33,072 bases of DNA from Thiocystis violascens (GCA_020721065.1 DYNM01000029.1:1-33072); one strand, 5' to 3'; shown: positions 16,718 to 25,869, counted from the stretch's first letter. The notes: generated from the sequence alone by a model not told the origin. Translations and numbers: made by a program.

Positions 16718-18610
16718 ATGCGTCACCACCAGTCCATTTCTGTATTGATGCGCAACGCGGGAGTTGCCGCCTTGCTGTTCAGTTTTGCTGCTAGTCGCGC
16801 CGCCGGTTTGAATGATACCGGCATCACCACTTGCTCAGACGCTAAACAAAATGGTTTGCCCTGTCCGGTTGCTGGTTTTCCGCGTCAAGATGCGGAATTT
16901 GGCAGCAATGTATTTCATTTTACTAAATTGGATGCAGCAGGAAATGAATTGCCAGCCACTGCGATTGATCACGTTTGCGTCCGCGACAATGTTACCCGTT
17001 TAGTGTGGCAAGTTTACAATAGCGATACGACTTACACTTTTGATCAAGCGATTGATTATGTTAAAAATGTCAATTCTACTTGGTTGTGCGGATTTAATGA
17101 TTGGCGGCTGCCGGATGTAAAAGAATTGAGTGGCATTGTCGATTATCAAAGCAGTTATTTTGATCCAACGCTTGATCTTGATGCGTTTCCAAATACATGG
17201 AGTTCGTGGTTTTGGACGGGTTCATCTTATGCGGGTAGCGCGGATTCTTTTTGGTATGTACATTTTAGTGATGGCGATGTGAGTTATGGTAATCAAGATT
17301 ACAGTCTTTATGTGCGTCCGGTGCGCGGCGGTCGTGCAATTGATTCTTTTGTAGATAACAAAGACGGCACAATCACGCAGACGAATACGGGGCTGATGTG
17401 GGCAAAATGCAGCGCCGGGCAAACTGGCAATACTTGTGCGGGTAATGCGAGTGCAATGGTGTGGAGTGAGGCGCTAAATGCTGCGTACAATTCCCGTTTG
17501 GGCGGATATGATGATTGGCGCTTGCCGAATGTGAAAGAATTACAAGCATTGGTTAATGACAATCGCGTTGCACCTGCAATTGATACGACTGCATTTCCGA
17601 ATACACCCAGCGCGTTGTTTTGGTCGAATTCGCCCTATAATAGTTATTGGAGTTACTATTGGACTGAGGCTGGCTATGCGTGGAATGTGAATTTTTATGA
17701 TGGGGATTTTTATAATAACTATCAATATAATTTTAATCATGCACGATTTGTGCGCGGTGGTCAGCCTTTTAATTCTTTTGATTTAACTGTTGCTAAAAAA
17801 GGCAGCGGCACGGGAACAGTGACGAGTTCGCCCGCCGGTATCAGTTGCGGCACCGCTTGCGTGGAACGGTTGGGACAGGGAGCCGCAGTAACGCTTACCG
17901 CCACCCCAGATGCCACGTCGAACTTTAGCGGTTGGAGTGGCGCATGTGTCAATAAAACAAGCACTTGCACTGTTAAAATGTCAAAAGCACAAACCATCAC
18001 CGCCACCTTCGCGCCCTTGCCCAATTACAGTCTCGCGGTCAGCACCTCCGGCAACGGCAGCGTCACCAGTTCGCCGGCGGGAATTCGCTGTGGCACGGCG
18101 TGTAGCAAAGCATTTATCAGCGGTACCGCCGTGACTCTCACCGCCGAAGCAACTGCTGGCGCGATCTTCAGCGGTTGGTCGGGCTGCACTGCGTTTGCAA
18201 CTCGACCAACGCAATGTCAAGTTATTTTGAATGGTAAAAAAGCGGTCGCGGCGGCATTTGGCACGGCAGATATGGTGATTACTACGATTGATTTAATACC
18301 GCCTTCACCTGCTGCCAATAAAACATTTAGCGCCAAGATCACAATAAAAAATCAAGGTACTGCAAGCGCAAATGGCGGTTATTTAGATGTGTGGGCTAAT
18401 CAAGCGACCAAGCAAGGCTGCGGCGCAGATGGTGAACAATGGCTTGAAATTGGCGTATTGGCTGCCGGTGCAACAAAAACAGTGACAGTAAATTTGCCAG
18501 CGCAAAAAGCGGGTAAGAAAACACTGCGAGCGATGGTTGATAGTTGGTGCCAATTACCAGAAACGAATGAAATCAATAATCAACTGATTAAAGAATATAC
18601 GCTGAAATAA
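16718..18610 (+). CDS. Exported protein with two DUF1566 domains, bacterial repeats and CARDB
   Basis: The 630-residue protein begins with a signal peptide (about 1-29; mature start near GLNDTG). Two DUF1566 (Lcl C-terminal) domains follow, about residues 85-210 and 215-350, each with the NDWRLPDVKEL or DDWRLPNVKEL signature and ending in VRGG. Then come two Gly/Cys-rich bacterial repeats (about 353-510) and a CARDB-like domain to the end (SWCQLPETNEINNQ). DUF1566 has a C-type-lectin-like fold and is thought to bind ligands outside the cell. The stretch before the second VRGG is very rich in Tyr, Trp and Asn. TTGGAGAAATAAAC precedes the ATG. It is the intact relative of the fragment at 13386-13675 and shares its C-terminal third with the 13843 protein. 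Confidence 0.85.
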   Translation: MRHHQSISVLMRNAGVAALLFSFAASRAAGLNDTGITTCSDAKQNGLPCPVAGFPRQDAEFGSNVFHFTKLDAAGNELPATAIDHVCVRDNVTRLVWQVYNSDTTYTFDQAIDYVKNVNSTWLCGFNDWRLPDVKELSGIVDYQSSYFDPTLDLDAFPNTWSSWFWTGSSYAGSADSFWYVHFSDGDVSYGNQDYSLYVRPVRGGRAIDSFVDNKDGTITQTNTGLMWAKCSAGQTGNTCAGNASAMVWSEALNAAYNSRLGGYDDWRLPNVKELQALVNDNRVAPAIDTTAFPNTPSALFWSNSPYNSYWSYYWTEAGYAWNVNFYDGDFYNNYQYNFNHARFVRGGQPFNSFDLTVAKKGSGTGTVTSSPAGISCGTACVERLGQGAAVTLTATPDATSNFSGWSGACVNKTSTCTVKMSKAQTITATFAPLPNYSLAVSTSGNGSVTSSPAGIRCGTACSKAFISGTAVTLTAEATAGAIFSGWSGCTAFATRPTQCQVILNGKKAVAAAFGTADMVITTIDLIPPSPAANKTFSAKITIKNQGTASANGGYLDVWANQATKQGCGADGEQWLEIGVLAAGATKTVTVNLPAQKAGKKTLRAMVDSWCQLPETNEINNQLIKEYTLK

Positions 18611-18745
18611 AAACAATCAGCGTTAATATACTATTCACTAACGGCGCTGCACTTCTTTTGCGCAGAGACAGTGCCATTGCATTACTAGGCGTGGCGTGGT
18701 TTTCTATCCACATGACTTCATTGTGAACTCCCGACTCGCCTCATT

Positions 18746-20545
18746 ATGTCCGTTACTTGGCTTAAAGCGCAGCGTCCACTGGCCGGCGCCGCCCTCACCC
18801 ACACCGTATGGCTTAACACGTTCAACGGGGTATTGGCGACTGCACAGGCGTGGTGTCTGGCAGTCATCCTCAACGCGGTGATTTTTGACGGTGCCAACCG
18901 CGCCGTCGTGCTGCCGTGGCTGGGCGGGTTACTGGGATTATTGGCGTTACGCGCCGTTGTGATTTGGGGCGCAGAACAAACCGCATTTGCGGCCGCAGCG
19001 ACAGTGCGCATCACGTTGCGCGACCGCGTTTATCGTCATTTACAATTGCTTGGTCCTGCGTATCTCGCCACAGAACGCAGCGGGGCGCTGGTAGAAACCC
19101 TGACCAAAGGCATTGACGATTTAGAAGGCTATTACGCCCGCTTTTTACCAGCGATGAGTTTGGCGATGATTTTGCCGCTGGTGCTGCTGATTGTGGTTTT
19201 GCCCCTCGATTGGCTCAGTGGTGCCGTGTTATTGATGACTGCGCCGTTAATTCCACTCTTTATGATTTTGATTGGTTCCGGTGCAGAAGTGCGCAATCAA
19301 CGCCAGTGGAAACAATTAACGCGGATGAGCGCCCATTTTCTTGATGTCATTCAAGGACTCACCACCTTAAAACTCTTTGGTGCCAGTCGGCGCGAAGTCG
19401 ACATCATCGGCACAATTTCTGATGACTACCGCGTTAGCACGATGCAAGTATTGCGCATCGCTTTTTTATCCTCAGCCGTACTCGAATTTTTTGCATCTAT
19501 TGGTATTGCCATCGTCGCAGTATTTATTGGCTTTCGCTTGTATGGATTGGCGCTGCCAGTGCCACCTTGGTTTGTGGTACCAGATATTGATTTTTTACAC
19601 GGCTTATTTGTGTTAATGCTGGTACCAGAATTTTATGCCCCGCTGCGTAATCTTGGCACTCAATATCATGCTCGCATGGCCGCCACCGCTGCTGCCGAAC
19701 AATTGATTCGTATATTGGACGCGAAACCCACACATTTAACGGTAACGAATCAACAACCGACTTCTGTGATTCATTGTGCCGCAGAAGAAATGAAACGCCG
19801 CTCAATTGCGGTACGTTTTGAAGCGGTGGAATTTTATTATGAAGAAGGACGGCCGGCATTATGCGGAGTCACGGCGGAGATTCCAGCGGGACGCCGCATC
19901 GCGGTGGTGGGCACCAGCGGCGCGGGAAAAACGACGTTCATCAATCTGCTGTTGGGATTTTTAACGCCGACGAGTGGACGGATTTTGATTAACGATCAAG
20001 ACCTTGCGCAACTCGATTTGACGACGTGGCGGCAGCATTTGGCGTGGGTGCCGCAGCAGCCGCGTTTATTTCAAGGCAGCATCGCTGACAACCTCCGCCT
20101 CGGCGCACCGACGGCGACTTTAGACATGCTGTGTGATGCGGCGCGTCAAGCGCGAATTGATGAGTTTATTGCAACCTTGCCAATGGGTTATGACAGCCTT
20201 GTGGGTGAGCGCGGGGCGGGATTATCTGGCGGACAAATTCAGCGGCTGGCGCTGGCGCGTGCTTTTTTACGCGATGCGCCATTCGTGATTTTGGATGAAG
20301 CGACCGCGAATCTTGATCCTGACAGTGAGCGATTGGTGCAGGAAAGTATTGATGTGTTAGCGCAGGGGCGCACGTTATTGGTGATTGCGCATCGGTTAGC
20401 AACGGTGCGCAAAGCGGATCAAATTTTAGTTTTGGAGCAGGGTCGCATTATTGAACAGGGCGATCATGTGACGCTGGCAGCAGCAGGTGGTCGTTATGCG
20501 CAAATGATTGCGGCTGATATAGGGGGAGTAAAGCGCGGCGAATAA
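18746..20545 (+). CDS. cydD: ABC exporter subunit CydD (thiol reductant export)
   Basis: CydD with CydC forms an inner-membrane ABC exporter for glutathione and cysteine, needed for assembly of cytochrome bd oxidase. The 599-residue protein has an N-terminal six-helix membrane domain (about 15-320) containing the CydD block RNQRQWKQLTRMSAHFLDVI, then an ATPase domain with Walker A GTSGAGKTT (389-397), the signature LSGGQ (493-497) and Walker B ending in D517-E518. Length fits CydD. The ATG at 18746 is used although no strong ribosome binding site precedes it. cydC, which normally follows, is absent: the next gene is a phytochrome on the same strand, 291 bases away. cydAB are not in the window either. 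A homodimeric or otherwise paired exporter cannot be excluded. Confidence 0.9.
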   Translation: MSVTWLKAQRPLAGAALTHTVWLNTFNGVLATAQAWCLAVILNAVIFDGANRAVVLPWLGGLLGLLALRAVVIWGAEQTAFAAAATVRITLRDRVYRHLQLLGPAYLATERSGALVETLTKGIDDLEGYYARFLPAMSLAMILPLVLLIVVLPLDWLSGAVLLMTAPLIPLFMILIGSGAEVRNQRQWKQLTRMSAHFLDVIQGLTTLKLFGASRREVDIIGTISDDYRVSTMQVLRIAFLSSAVLEFFASIGIAIVAVFIGFRLYGLALPVPPWFVVPDIDFLHGLFVLMLVPEFYAPLRNLGTQYHARMAATAAAEQLIRILDAKPTHLTVTNQQPTSVIHCAAEEMKRRSIAVRFEAVEFYYEEGRPALCGVTAEIPAGRRIAVVGTSGAGKTTFINLLLGFLTPTSGRILINDQDLAQLDLTTWRQHLAWVPQQPRLFQGSIADNLRLGAPTATLDMLCDAARQARIDEFIATLPMGYDSLVGERGAGLSGGQIQRLALARAFLRDAPFVILDEATANLDPDSERLVQESIDVLAQGRTLLVIAHRLATVRKADQILVLEQGRIIEQGDHVTLAAAGGRYAQMIAADIGGVKRGE

Positions 20546-20582
20546 TACGCACATTTTAATGTAATCAGTTACAAAAAGTGAT

Positions 20583-20619
20583 CGGTAACAACCGTACTTT
20601 TTACTGACAACTGACAACT
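20583..20619. repeat. Partial interior of the miniature-element family
   Basis: CGGTAACAACCGTACTTTTT followed by ACTGACAACTGACAACT resembles the interior of copy B (102-152) and of the 27401 copy. No terminal repeats are found beside it, so it is a fragment or a shorter variant. The rest of the 20546-20836 gap contains no gene and presumably the phytochrome promoter, which I cannot place. Confidence 0.5.
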
Positions 20620-20836
20620 CAATCAATTAGCTTATATTGTAACTGCATTATTTCTAGTAATAATGCACGATTTACTGGATACTGAAATCTGAAAAGCAAT
20701 GTTAAATATGGTGCAAGTGTTGATTCAATCGGTGCGGTTATTCAATTTGATTGGTGACTGACATTTCAACATGCCAATACTCGCCTCGTTTTAATCATAA
20801 CAAAAATGAAATTCCTGAGTTATCACGGATCAAGTA

Positions 20837-22417
20837 ATGACTGAACTTTCCTTGCAAGGCTTTTTAACCGAGTGTGAACGCGAGCAGTTGCATCGTGTGC
20901 AAGCGATCCAGCCAGATGGGGCGCTGCTCGGCGGTTTGGTGGGTGATCCACACATTCAATTTGCCAGCGCCAATCTCGCCGCGTGGATCGGGCGAGCGTG
21001 GGAAGAGGTGCTCGGTCAATCGTTGCCGGCTCTGGTGCCGAATTTTCCGCCGCCGCTGGTGGGTGTGACTACCGAGATCACAGCGCAGAATTGGATGTTA
21101 CCGGCACCGGAAAAGCATCTATATCGTCAACTATTTCAGGGTGTAAACGGCAATTTAGACGGTTTGCTGTCGTGTACGGATACGACTTGGTTGTTAGAGC
21201 TGGAGCCATCGTTTCCGGAGGCGCAGCAACATGAGGCGTATCGTCCGGTGCCACATCATCTGTATCGAATGCCCTACACGGAAGCGGACTGGACGCAACA
21301 GTGTCAGGGCTTGGCGGAGGCGCTGCGGTCGGCAACGGGCTTTGATCGGGTGATGATTTACCGGTTTCGAGATGATGACTGTGGGGAGGTGATTAACGAA
21401 AGTTTGGTTGATGGGTTGTCGCCATATCTGGGGCTGCGCTATCCGGCATCCGACATTCCACAAATCGCCCGCAATCTGTATCTGTCCAATCGACATCGCC
21501 AGATCGCGGATGTCAGCGCAGCACCGGTGCCGATTCACAGTCTTGCCGAGCAGGTGGCGGATTTGAGTTGGTCAGATTTACGCGCCGTGTCGCCGGTGCA
21601 TCTGACTTATTTACGCAATATGGGCGTAACGGCGTCGCTGTCATTTCCGCTGGTGTTATACGGGCGCTTGTGGGGTTTGGTCGCGTGTCATCATTACAGT
21701 CCGCGCCGCTTGCCGCTGCCGGTGCGCGAACGCTGCGCGGAAATGGCGCAGGTGTTCACGTTGGCGATTGGTGGTTATAACAATCACCGCCGTTTGATGG
21801 AGGTCAATGGCAGTGATTTGGAGATCATGCGGCTGTTGGATGCGCTGCATGAGGCGGAATATCCCGCGCAGGCAGGAGCGAGCGATGGCTTGGTTCATCC
21901 AAGTCAAGCGTTAGGACGAGCGTTGTTATCGCTGGTGGGCGCGGAAGGTGCGGCATTAGTTGATGATGAGCAAGTAATTACGTTTGGAATTGTGCCGACG
22001 CCAGCGCAGATTCAGGAACAAGTGCAGTGGCTGCGCAGCAGTGTGGACGATCAAATTGTTGCGACGGATGCGCTGCCGGAATTGTTGGCTCCAGCGGTGG
22101 AATATGCCGACCGCGCCAGCGGGTTATTGGCGGTGCGGGTGGGGCGCTTCACTCGCGTTGGTCAGCGCATGGAACGGACGTTTTTATGGTGGCGACCGGA
22201 GCAGCCGCGCACCGTGTATTGGGCGGGTGATCCGCGTAAAGACGTGCATTTTGACGCTGAAACGCAGCATTTAACGCCGCGTTCATCGTTTGAACGCTGG
22301 ATTGAAACCACGTCCGGTCATTCCGAACCTTGGTCAAGCAGCGATCTGTTGCGGGCAAAGAAATTTCGGAGTTTGGTGCTGCGGGCGGTGAACGCTGAAG
22401 TATTGCTGCACGAGTAG
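20837..22417 (+). CDS. Bacteriophytochrome photosensory core (PAS-GAF-PHY) without output domain
   Basis: This 526-residue protein is a red/far-red light receptor core. Cys13 in LTECEREQ fits the biliverdin-binding cysteine of bacteriophytochromes. The GAF domain has the PASDIP motif with Asp206 and the conserved His255 in SPVHLTYLRNMGV, and the PHY domain carries a tongue with PRSSF (481-485). These match Deinococcus BphP positions 207 and 260 within a few residues. The chain ends just after the PHY domain with no histidine kinase, GGDEF or other effector. The stop at 22415 is followed by a terminator and no remnant of an output domain is seen, so this looks like the natural end. Chromophore synthesis needs heme oxygenase, which is not in the window. 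It may signal through a separate partner. Confidence 0.9.
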   Translation: MTELSLQGFLTECEREQLHRVQAIQPDGALLGGLVGDPHIQFASANLAAWIGRAWEEVLGQSLPALVPNFPPPLVGVTTEITAQNWMLPAPEKHLYRQLFQGVNGNLDGLLSCTDTTWLLELEPSFPEAQQHEAYRPVPHHLYRMPYTEADWTQQCQGLAEALRSATGFDRVMIYRFRDDDCGEVINESLVDGLSPYLGLRYPASDIPQIARNLYLSNRHRQIADVSAAPVPIHSLAEQVADLSWSDLRAVSPVHLTYLRNMGVTASLSFPLVLYGRLWGLVACHHYSPRRLPLPVRERCAEMAQVFTLAIGGYNNHRRLMEVNGSDLEIMRLLDALHEAEYPAQAGASDGLVHPSQALGRALLSLVGAEGAALVDDEQVITFGIVPTPAQIQEQVQWLRSSVDDQIVATDALPELLAPAVEYADRASGLLAVRVGRFTRVGQRMERTFLWWRPEQPRTVYWAGDPRKDVHFDAETQHLTPRSSFERWIETTSGHSEPWSSSDLLRAKKFRSLVLRAVNAEVLLHE

Positions 22418-22478
22418 CGCGGTTGAGTGTTAAATTTACTGACACTCCGGCTGGCACTCTGACAGTTGCGCAAGCAAC

Positions 22479-22516
22479 AAAAAAGGGCGATGTGAAACAA
22501 CACATCGCCCTTTTTT
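22479..22516. terminator. Bidirectional terminator between convergent phytochrome and protease genes
   Basis: AAAAAAGGGCGATGTG (22479-22494), the loop AAACAA and CACATCGCCCTTTTTT (22501-22516) form a perfect 16-bp stem with T runs in both directions. It lies between the phytochrome stop (22417) and the protease stop (22542). Confidence 0.92.
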
Positions 22517-22541
22517 ACTTGCAGAAAGAACAGGTTAGCCC

Positions 22542-25244
22542 TTAATCACTGACCGGGCAATTTGTCCGCCCATAATTGGCGCGGAAAGTCACAAGATCGG
22601 AGCCGTCAACATCGTCATCCTTGTCAAAGTCCGCCCGCACGTTATAACGCGCTTGACCAATGCGCGATCCAAACGCAGCGCCAAAGACCGTTTTATCGGC
22701 GTCATCGACATCGCCATCATTGTCAAAATTTCCGACACACAGCGCCGAATTCACGGGAATTGAATTGATTGCTGCCGCCAAATTGAGGCGACCAGACGCA
22801 GTCGTTCTTGAATCGCCTTCATCAACAGGAGCAATTGAATCAGTTGTCGTGACAATGCGCTCAATTCGCGCTGCCATTGGTTCATCAAACACACTTGCCA
22901 AGAAACCAACTGCACCAGTGACATGTGGCGTTGCCATTGAGGTTCCGCTCATCCACGCATAAAAATCATGTTCAACTGTCATTTGACCAACACCGATGTC
23001 ATCTAAATAAACACCATCGTCTACGACAGAAATATCGGCACGGAAGACAAACATAATCCGAGCATCATTGGTATACAGCGATTTATCAAACAACGGGAAA
23101 CTATAGTTGTTCCATAATCCACCGCTGCTGCCCGTGATGTAACCTTGATATGAATACTGTTCACCAAAGGTCTGCCAATGATTGACTCCTTCCATATCAT
23201 CCATGAATACAGTTGTACCATTTACAGTGACACTGATGTCATCAAGATAATAGCCATCGAAAGTTGTTCCAACATCGGTTGTAAGCTCAAAAATGATTTT
23301 TGCATCATCTAGCAAACAAGTATCTGGCAGAGGAACTTGGAATGGTGTCCAGTCTCCTAATTCAAAGTCAATGTAACCAAGGTCTTCAAAACCTTGTGTC
23401 TCATTACCACACAATATCCACAACTTATCATAGTCGGTCTCCACACGACCTTTAAGATAAAAATTGAGCATTGCAGAACCAAATGGCGCTGTAGATAAAT
23501 CTATTGTTGGACTAATGATTCCACCATTGGCGTTATTCACATAATTGCCATTAGGACTATCAGACCACGCTTTTGATCCGCTGCGCTTTTGCTCAGTGGT
23601 CACTTTCCAAACAACCGGATTTATCAGAAAAACATCGAGAAAATCATAACCATATTCTAACTCATACTTTGCCTTAAATCCAACTGACAGTGACCCAATT
23701 TTCTGTCCAGCCAAGTTAATTGGCGGGCTAACAAGGACAGAAAATTGATCATCGCTATAGTCTCCAGCCGGGCTATCAGTCCAAACATGGTTTGTTGCAG
23801 TTGTAGCCGTAATTGCCCAAGGCGCATCAGCAAACCAACCATTTGTTCCCAATTCAACATCATCAAAAAACACATCACCTGCTTGTGGAATGTAAGTGGT
23901 TAGCCAATAGGTGCTTAGAATTGAACTGCCGGGCGCTCCTAAATCCACTGAAGTTGCACCATAATTAGAATACCAAGCCAATTGATCACTGGGATCAGTT
24001 GCCGCCACACTAATCACATTCGGCAACTCATAACTTGCAGGATAACTTGGGTACGCATCGTTATCATTTTCTTCATTACCAGCAGCAGCAACAAAGGCAA
24101 TATCCACATCACCTAACTTTTCAATGGCGGCGGCCATCACTTCGTTTTCGCATTCATAACATCCGTAAGACGCATTGACCGCAACGATATTTGTACCTTT
24201 ATTTTTCATGGTGAGAATGTATTGCAACGCAGCTAATTCTGCATCGTCATACATATAACCATCAGATGAAAACCCTTGTATCGCCATGATGCGTCCGCGC
24301 CAATTGATTCCGGTAACACCTTTACCATTATTCCCTTCAGCAGCAATGATGCCGGCAACGTGAGTACCATGCGCAAAGACAGCGGCGGGATCGCTATCAC
24401 CAAATCCCGTATCAATGCCATGAATGTCATCAATGTAACCATTCTTGTCATTATCAACGCCATCATCCGCAATTTCGCCCGGATTTACCCACATGCTGTT
24501 TTTTAAATCAGAGTGCTCATAATCAACACCGGTATCCACAACTGCAATCACCACATCTTTGGAATCCGTATGCTGCGTCCAAGCGGTCGGTGCTTTAATG
24601 TCAGCACCAAGTGCGCCTCCTTCTTGTCCTGTGTTATTCAGTGACCACTGATACTGAAAAAACGTGTCATTTGGTAATAACGGATCACTCGCCACAACAG
24701 TTGGACGTTTGCCGTAATTCAATGAAGCGGCTTGAACACGAGAATCCTTGCTCAAAGTTTTCATCAATTGCGCACTACTCACGCCTTTACCGCCGCGCAC
24801 TAACGCAAAAACCTGTCCAGTTCGCGCTGTTAATTGATCAAAACGCTTCACTACCGTTGCTGCTTTTGCGCTGAGTGCGCTATTTGCAGTTGCTGTTGCA
24901 ATACCTTTCCTAAACAACACCAATACTTCACCGTCTTTATAGTGCGGCTTTTTAGAAGTTGATGTCGTAGCAGCGCCATCTTTAGAAATTGGCTGCGTTG
25001 GTTCAGGAATCATCAATAATTGATCGCCTTGCGCATTATTAGGAACCAACGGGGTACGATTCATTGGCACACTAGGATGATTTAATGCAGGAGCAGAACC
25101 ACCTTGATTTAAGGTCATCGCTGCTGGCGTCAGTATGAAACCAGTGCTGCTGGCGGAATATGAGTTCATCGCGGGCAACATGCCGATAACGGCAGCAGCA
25201 CACAGGGTATAACCCTTAATATGAGGGAAGTGAAAATAGCGCAT
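22542..25244 (-). CDS. Exported subtilisin-like (S8) protease with inserted jelly-roll domains and a dockerin-like C terminus
   Basis: The 900-residue serine protease has a signal peptide (about 1-30), a propeptide inhibitor-like region (KDGEVLVLFRKG to about 180), and the triad Asp237 (VVDTGVDYE), His292 (AHGTHVAG) and Ser769 (GTSMATPHV). His and Ser are 477 residues apart, roughly 300 more than in ordinary subtilisins; the extra region holds two beta-sandwich modules (repeated patterns such as AWSDSPNGNYVNN and DGYYLDDISVTV) like those of immune-inhibitor-A proteases. The last 65 residues have two calcium-binding repeats, NFDNDGDVDDAD and DFDKDDDVDGSD, each followed by a short helix, as in type I dockerins. 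AAAGGAG precedes the ATG at 25244; an in-frame start at 25274 would overlap the upstream gene. It is second in an operon with the PEP-CTERM gene, 13 bases upstream. Confidence 0.9.
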   Translation of the reverse strand: MRYFHFPHIKGYTLCAAAVIGMLPAMNSYSASSTGFILTPAAMTLNQGGSAPALNHPSVPMNRTPLVPNNAQGDQLLMIPEPTQPISKDGAATTSTSKKPHYKDGEVLVLFRKGIATATANSALSAKAATVVKRFDQLTARTGQVFALVRGGKGVSSAQLMKTLSKDSRVQAASLNYGKRPTVVASDPLLPNDTFFQYQWSLNNTGQEGGALGADIKAPTAWTQHTDSKDVVIAVVDTGVDYEHSDLKNSMWVNPGEIADDGVDNDKNGYIDDIHGIDTGFGDSDPAAVFAHGTHVAGIIAAEGNNGKGVTGINWRGRIMAIQGFSSDGYMYDDAELAALQYILTMKNKGTNIVAVNASYGCYECENEVMAAAIEKLGDVDIAFVAAAGNEENDNDAYPSYPASYELPNVISVAATDPSDQLAWYSNYGATSVDLGAPGSSILSTYWLTTYIPQAGDVFFDDVELGTNGWFADAPWAITATTATNHVWTDSPAGDYSDDQFSVLVSPPINLAGQKIGSLSVGFKAKYELEYGYDFLDVFLINPVVWKVTTEQKRSGSKAWSDSPNGNYVNNANGGIISPTIDLSTAPFGSAMLNFYLKGRVETDYDKLWILCGNETQGFEDLGYIDFELGDWTPFQVPLPDTCLLDDAKIIFELTTDVGTTFDGYYLDDISVTVNGTTVFMDDMEGVNHWQTFGEQYSYQGYITGSSGGLWNNYSFPLFDKSLYTNDARIMFVFRADISVVDDGVYLDDIGVGQMTVEHDFYAWMSGTSMATPHVTGAVGFLASVFDEPMAARIERIVTTTDSIAPVDEGDSRTTASGRLNLAAAINSIPVNSALCVGNFDNDGDVDDADKTVFGAAFGSRIGQARYNVRADFDKDDDVDGSDLVTFRANYGRTNCPVSD

Positions 25245-25257
25245 GGTGATTGCTCCT

Positions 25258-25869
25258 TTAAGTGCGCGGTGCAAGACGTTTTTTTGTAACCAGTAGCCCT
25301 AATAAACCAGAAGCTAATAACAATACTGAACCAGGTTGGGGAATGACCGTTCCTGATGCGGGATTACCTGCAACAGTAACATCTGTTAATTCAACGCTAG
25401 TCGGCGGCAATTGAGGTTCTAAACTCACATTGTTTTCTAAAATGAAGTCATCACCAAACAGCGTTAATGCAGTTGTCGTTGCTGTAGCGGCAATTCCTTG
25501 GAACTGTACACTCGCTAAAAGAACATTATCTCCAATACGAGTATCCACTAACATTCCTGCATTCACGATTAAAGGTGAATCAGTGAACGATGAGAAATTA
25601 TAAAAATCCCAGCCATCTGCATTTGCACCGAGAATTGCTAAGGCGCTGCTGTCATAAGCAAGCTCAAAGCCCATGCTGATCAAGCCCGGAGCATCAACTC
25701 CAGAAATGTAAATATCTGCCCACGTTATTTCACCAAAGCCAAGATTAAAAGCACTGTCATAATCGCCATCTCGACCAAAATCAACGTTAAAGGTCAGGGC
25801 GGCTGATGCGGGTGTTGCCAGCGTTGCTAACAATGCGGCTATAATTGGAATCATTTGTTTAGTGTTCAC
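25258..25869 (-). CDS. PEP-CTERM surface protein with a cohesin-like domain
   Basis: The 203-residue protein has a signal peptide (1-23, PASA/AL), one beta-rich domain (about 25-170) and a PEP-CTERM-type tail: PQPGSVLLLASGLLGLLV, then KKRLAPR. Such tails are recognised by exosortase for surface sorting; no exosortase is in the window. The domain pattern (VDFG, WADIYISGV, LISMGFELAYDSSALAILG, LLASVQFQGI, TALTLFG) looks like a cohesin or related carbohydrate-binding beta-sandwich, but I call this by eye. The GTG start at 25869 has AGGAG eight bases upstream; a longer frame to 26037 adds residues with no sense. It is first in an operon with a dockerin-like protease, which strengthens the cohesin reading. 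Confidence 0.72.
   Translation of the reverse strand: MNTKQMIPIIAALLATLATPASAALTFNVDFGRDGDYDSAFNLGFGEITWADIYISGVDAPGLISMGFELAYDSSALAILGANADGWDFYNFSSFTDSPLIVNAGMLVDTRIGDNVLLASVQFQGIAATATTTALTLFGDDFILENNVSLEPQLPPTSVELTDVTVAGNPASGTVIPQPGSVLLLASGLLGLLVTKKRLAPRT

Noticed and set aside
16718..18610. A full diversity-generating retroelement
   Set aside because: No reverse transcriptase or template repeat is present in the window; only a codon bias hints at it.
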